Source: Druceiella hillmani (taxonomy: Eukaryota > Arthropoda > Insecta > Lepidoptera > Hepialidae). From it: 64,000 nt of DNA. Positions 60,083-64,000 of this stretch are shown piece after piece. The position numbers and the translations under genes were made by a program. Position 1 is the stretch's first letter, and every line of letters starts with the position of its first letter. The DNA lies in contig JAYKKI010000062.1 of the NCBI GenBank assembly GCA_039881145.1, forward strand, positions 379,501 through 443,500, written 5' to 3'. Below the pieces are notes generated by a model. That model was not told where the DNA came from. It saw only the letters and a list, made by a program, of their open reading frames with translations, and ran no database searches.

Positions 60083-60155
<73 letters not shown>
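60083..60155. repeat. (TA)n microsatellite
   Basis: About 73 bp of TA, with one C near the left end. Confidence 0.95.
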
Positions 60156-60157
<2 letters not shown>

Positions 60158-60750
60158 CGTCACTTATAGTAAGGTCGCTACTTTTCTGCTAATAAATTAA
60201 TTGAGATGTGACGTAAATCTATATCATTCGTGATGAGCGTAATTTCCATATTATTCCTTAGCTGTTTCTAATAATGTCAAATATTGCAATCGTCCCAAAC
60301 CTTATTTCTTTGAATACCTCACATGCATCTAGATTACATCCTTAAGTACACTCACAGTACCTGTAAATGCTCATGATCAATGAACGTTTAGAATATTCAT
60401 TTCGTGTCACCAAGCATGAAATAGATTGAGTACCAGCTTCAGGAAATCGTCGTCTATATGTACTTTTAAGGTTCGTCTCAAGAAAGTAGCAAATTTTAAA
60501 ATAAATACATTTCTTATTCCTTTGTTTTTATGTTATTACTTTCTGCTATATTTGCCTCTTTTTTTCCTTTAAATACATCCAAGCAAACTCACTTTTTGGG
60601 TTCCATAAACATAGGTCATGTACCTCTATTTGCCACACAGTTCTGTTCATCTATTTGCCACACATTTTCGTTTACAACCCAAAATATCAAAAGTTTGAGA
60701 GACTATATTTAGGAAATTTAGCAAATAGACGTTTAAAACAAAGATAAAAG
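60156..60750. other. A+T-rich spacer, no gene seen
   Basis: A 60-codon plus-strand frame at 60530-60712 has no domain. ATTTGCCACACA occurs twice at about 60629 and 60653. Confidence 0.5.
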
Positions 60751-60889
60751 TTGAATAAATTTGGCGTTAATTTTGTAGAAATTCATTATTCACAATAAAA
60801 TGAAACTACGTGATGTAGTATTATTTCTATTTTATTTAAGTTAAAGAAAGTAGAAATAATACTATATCACGTAGTTTCATTTAATTGTG
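60751..60889 (+). mobile_element. hammerhead-family solo hairpin, copy lacking the ribozyme
   Basis: Begins with the family flank TTGAATAAATTTGGCGTTAA, then two 39-nt arms (60791-60829 and 60851-60889) that are reverse complements apart from about two positions (CACAATAAAATGAAACTACG ... TAGAAATAATACTATATCAC), with a 21-nt loop. The internal hammerhead region is deleted, leaving a miniature hairpin. Confidence 0.8.
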
Positions 60890-61300
60890 GACCTTAACTT
60901 CTATTATACTCGCAATAATATATAAATTGATAAAGGGCGTATTTATAATATAACATTTTACGTTATATCCGGTTATTTTACAATTTGGCCGAATTTTAAT
61001 TTAATCTACACACTTCTAATAAATTCATAACGGAAATATATCGAAAATCTTTTGCATTTAGCAAAACAAGCACTAACCCTCTTAATATTTTTTCTTCTTT
61101 TCATGTACCAAATAAATGATTATATATAGTAAAACGAAATTATGAAAAATATTATCAACATAGCCACAGGGAACATTTGTAGAGAATACGGCATATTATT
61201 CGTCTACTTTGAGAAAATATATATAAAGTGACAAGCGAAATATAATGGAACGAAATGTTTTTTTCATCTTATTCATAACCTAAAATTTACGAATTCAACG
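60890..61300. other. A+T-rich spacer, no gene seen
   Basis: Nothing recognised. Confidence 0.5.
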
Positions 61301-61540
61301 TAAAGGAATGGATTATTTTTAAAATCTAAAATAAATAAAAACAAATATACAACAACAATGGCATATAAAAAACAAAGCAATAATCGATCATGAACTATCA
61401 CAGATCAATCATGAAATCAAATCAATCATGAAACATAAAGAAATGGATTATTTTTAAAATCTAAAATAAATAAAAACAAATATATAAAAACAAGAGTATA
61501 TAAAAAACATAGCAATAATCAATCATGAACCATCACAGAA
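61301..61540 (+). repeat. 135-bp tandem repeat, nearly two units
   Basis: Unit 1 (61301-61435) and partial unit 2 (61436 to about 61540) share TAAAG(G/A)AATGGATTATTT, TAAAATAAATAAAAACAAAT and AGCAATAATC(G/A)ATCATGAAC almost without change. Unit 1 carries an extra inner duplication of ATCAATCATGAAA at about 61404-61432. Confidence 0.9.
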
Positions 61541-61555
61541 ATATCTCTGAAACGA

Positions 61556-61807
61556 TTACATTAAATGCGTAGTACATTTAACAAAATAGGATGATGAAGC
61601 AATTCTCTCACAACAATGCATCATTATGCAGCCATTTATGCCGCCTGCATTCCGATAACGCCTACACATATTAAAATGCGAACAACGTAGATCAGAATAC
61701 GAATAGAAGGCAGAGGGAGAGCCGTTGAAATTGGTAATTGTGGCAGAAATTTCCGTAGATTTGAGCAAATTGGCTGCAGAATGTTTTTTCAACCTATGTC
61801 CATTCAA
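61556..61807 (-). other. unassigned 83-codon open frame
   Basis: The minus-strand frame lies in a locally richer block (61600-61760) and has a less biased composition than most frames here (CSHFNMCRRYRNAGG, CIMMHCCERIASSS). The Cys/His content does not form a zinc-finger spacing I recognise. It could be a chance frame, a decayed transposon ORF or an exon; there is no neighbour or splice evidence. Confidence 0.25.
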
Positions 61808-63640
61808 CGAGTACTACAATATTTTCATATTTTGCGACTTTTTACGTAAACCTAACTGGATTTTGCCTGAAAAGTCACCTTAAACTATTCTATGGAATTT
61901 AGCGCTGAATATTCATAGATTTTGCCTGCTGAGTAATTTATAATACGGGGCTACATTTCCACTTAGATTGATTTTGGAAGTTTGAAAATTTTAGAGAATG
62001 TAGTTTTTATTTGATTATAAATATTTATATAAGATACATTACCTAAATATCTTGTCTAGTATATCTTTCACAGGTGTGAGACCAATATGTTAAATATTTA
62101 TATTTCCTATTTTATCAATGCAATTTCAGTGAATAATTTTAGGTTGAAGTATATTTTAAAATGCGTTTTACTGACTTTTAAATTTTTTTTAAATATACCT
62201 ATTCAAAAAATTAAGAGCAATGTCGCATAAAGTTTTAAAGACTCTCATATCTCGCAAAGGAGATGCGGTACCAAAAAATACTTGAGATATTTTTGATAGC
62301 ATTTTAAGACTTCTCTTTTAATATTTACAATATATGGGAAAAAAGTAAAATTATTATTTCTTTGTCTTTATGCGATTCAACTACACCTTTTGTAAACTTT
62401 ACTAATAATCAATCTTAAGTTAAACAAAAATACGATTATGTAACATATGGACGGAAAAATGAATATGGTGAAATTACGTGGATTAAATCTTTGGCATTTT
62501 GCACCGGAACCCAAAAATTAATAAATATTTAAAACTTCCAAAACCTCACTTTTATTCATATTAATATAATTCTAATGAAACTACCACATAATAGTAAAAA
62601 ACGATGTCTAATCCTATAAAGAATACATAAAAAATATTGCGCTGAATATCTTTAATATACTTGGTAAAAAGTTCTCAAAAATATCAAACAAATCACAACG
62701 AATATAAACATGTATGATAATATTTCTGGCACGTTCCAAAAGTTAGGAAGAGGTAAAAAATGAGACGTAAATTTTAAAACGAATCATATTATTTTAAGCT
62801 TCATCTCAAATATAGAATTTTGGTAATAATATTAGGTAATAATGGAGCTTATGAAAATTTGGCGTTACCTAAATTTTAAACATGTAATAATTACAAAACA
62901 AGAGTATTCTGCCTTCAGTCATCCAATTGTTCATCTTGGGCATTAAATTGAAAATACATACTCGTATAATAAGTACCATCGCATCGCGTAACGGTATTTC
63001 CACTGTTAATTTCAAAACTCCGAATCATGTGGATCTATTTGTAAACGGATGCAATTGGCATATTAAAAGCTTTTTTTAATATGCGATTCTCGCCATTTCT
63101 GTGAGTCACAAAAGCAGCGAAAGCTCTCGTAGCGGCAATGATCAATATTATGAAAATTCTTATGCTAGGTCGAGAAATCGAGCTTAATTTCAAAACTCGT
63201 TCACACGGGCAACGTGATGTTGAGAAGAGAATTTTGACTCATATGTTACAGCAGAAGGAATCATCTCTCACTTTATTTCTAAATTTCGGAAATATTAGCT
63301 GTCAAACTCAAGCTCTAAGTTAAGACTTTCGATAAAACTAGGTTTAGTAATTCGATTAATGTATAGCAATATTAAGTGAAAGAGACTATATAATATGAAA
63401 CAATTAAGAGTCAAATTATTGAAATATGGTTCTTATAAACAAATTAAATTTACAAGTAAATCCTATAGCAAAATTCAAAAATACGTTGGGAAAATTTATC
63501 CTATCTCCGTCAAGAAAAGGCCAAATAATATAAGTTAAATTTCAATAAAATTACACAGAGAATTTTTTTTAAAAATTAGGAGTACATGTACTATTACTAA
63601 TAGTATTATATATTTTGAGGTTACATACCTCAAAACGAAG
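61808..63640. other. A+T-rich spacer, no gene seen
   Basis: A palindrome GCATATTAAAA-GC-TTTTTTTAATATGC lies at 63058-63084. A 61-codon plus-strand frame at 63138-63323 follows it, without recognisable domain. Confidence 0.5.
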
Positions 63641-63706
63641 AAACGGAACATTTATTGGAAAAAAACAGAACATTTATGGGACAAAAACAGAACATTTATG
63701 AGAAAA
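63641..63706 (+). repeat. 22-bp tandem repeat, three units
   Basis: AAACGGAACATTTATTGGAA, AAACAGAACATTTATGGGAC and AAACAGAACATTTATGAGAA begin at 63641, 63663 and 63685, an exact 22-bp spacing. Confidence 0.95.
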
Positions 63707-64000
63707 ATATTTATAAATCGTTTGATATAGAAAGTCAAAATTATACTGACAGACTATTGGGACTGTGAAAAATATAGTTCTGAGAGATTTGGTGTAAAGA
63801 ATACTTTTGTGAAATATCGATTGAAAAAGCAAAGTAGAAAGATTGAAATTATTAATGTTCTCTTTGAAGCTGTTAAATTATAAATTATGAAAAAAAGATT
63901 TTTAAAGTTTACTGTAGAACAAGCCGATTTTGATTTCAAAACCTTATTTGTATGCCTATCAAGATATAATCGATATCTTAAATAGCTTAATGTACATATT
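63707..64000. other. A+T-rich spacer to window end, no gene seen
   Basis: A 61-codon minus-strand frame (63754-63939) has no recognisable domain. Confidence 0.5.

Noticed and set aside
1..64000. CRISPR array, bacterial operons, origin or phage features
   Set aside because: No regularly spaced direct repeats with unique spacers, no dense gene packing and no long ORFs; the sequence is of eukaryotic non-coding type.

Overview
The window reads as a non-coding, transposon-scarred stretch of an animal nuclear genome, most likely an insect or other arthropod. It is strongly A+T-rich. The longest open frames are about 120 codons and mostly random or microsatellite-derived. There is no operon-like packing, no convincing multi-exon gene, no rRNA and no intact tRNA. 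What can be supported is transposon fossils, tandem and inverted repeats, long (TA)n tracts, one large direct segmental duplication, and a few richer islands that could be regulatory or exonic. The arthropod call rests on the mix of relics (Ty1/copia, RTE-like and Jockey-like non-LTR elements, and a hammerhead-bearing Penelope/retrozyme-like family); no single marker fixes the taxon.

Layout. 1-6.4 kb: A+T desert with the C-terminal relic of an RTE-like retrotransposon (2.7-3.0 kb) and a candidate conserved non-coding island (5.2-5.5 kb). 6.4-8.0 kb: a roughly 0.5 kb foldback element with a (TA)n centre, then a decayed copia integrase on the minus strand. 8.8 kb: a tRNA-like remnant. 10.8-13.0 kb: two oppositely oriented decayed Jockey-like reverse transcriptases. 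13.1-15.5 kb and 37.5-45.2 kb: copy A of a segmental duplication; 47.1-59.9 kb: copy B, much more compact. 16-37 kb: desert with hairpins, tandem duplications (28.2 and 29.9 kb), a GC-richer island (25.8-26.0 kb) and the hammerhead array (27.26-27.71 kb). 44.4-45.9 kb: a tandem duplication carrying two decayed reverse transcriptase fragments. 60-64 kb: a solo hairpin copy of the hammerhead family, tandem repeats and desert.

Most notable: a short dispersed family in which three neighbouring units carry a complete hammerhead layout (stem I CCAC/GUGG or its wobble form, CUGAAGA, stem II, GAAA, short stem III, GUC cleavage triplet). A fourth unit at 16.3 kb keeps it with wobble changes, and a fifth at 42.6 kb is decayed. 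The fifth is flanked by a 10-bp direct repeat, and the matching position in duplication copy B lacks it, so it is a datable insertion. Nothing here suggests genes acting together in a pathway; the window records transposition and duplication.
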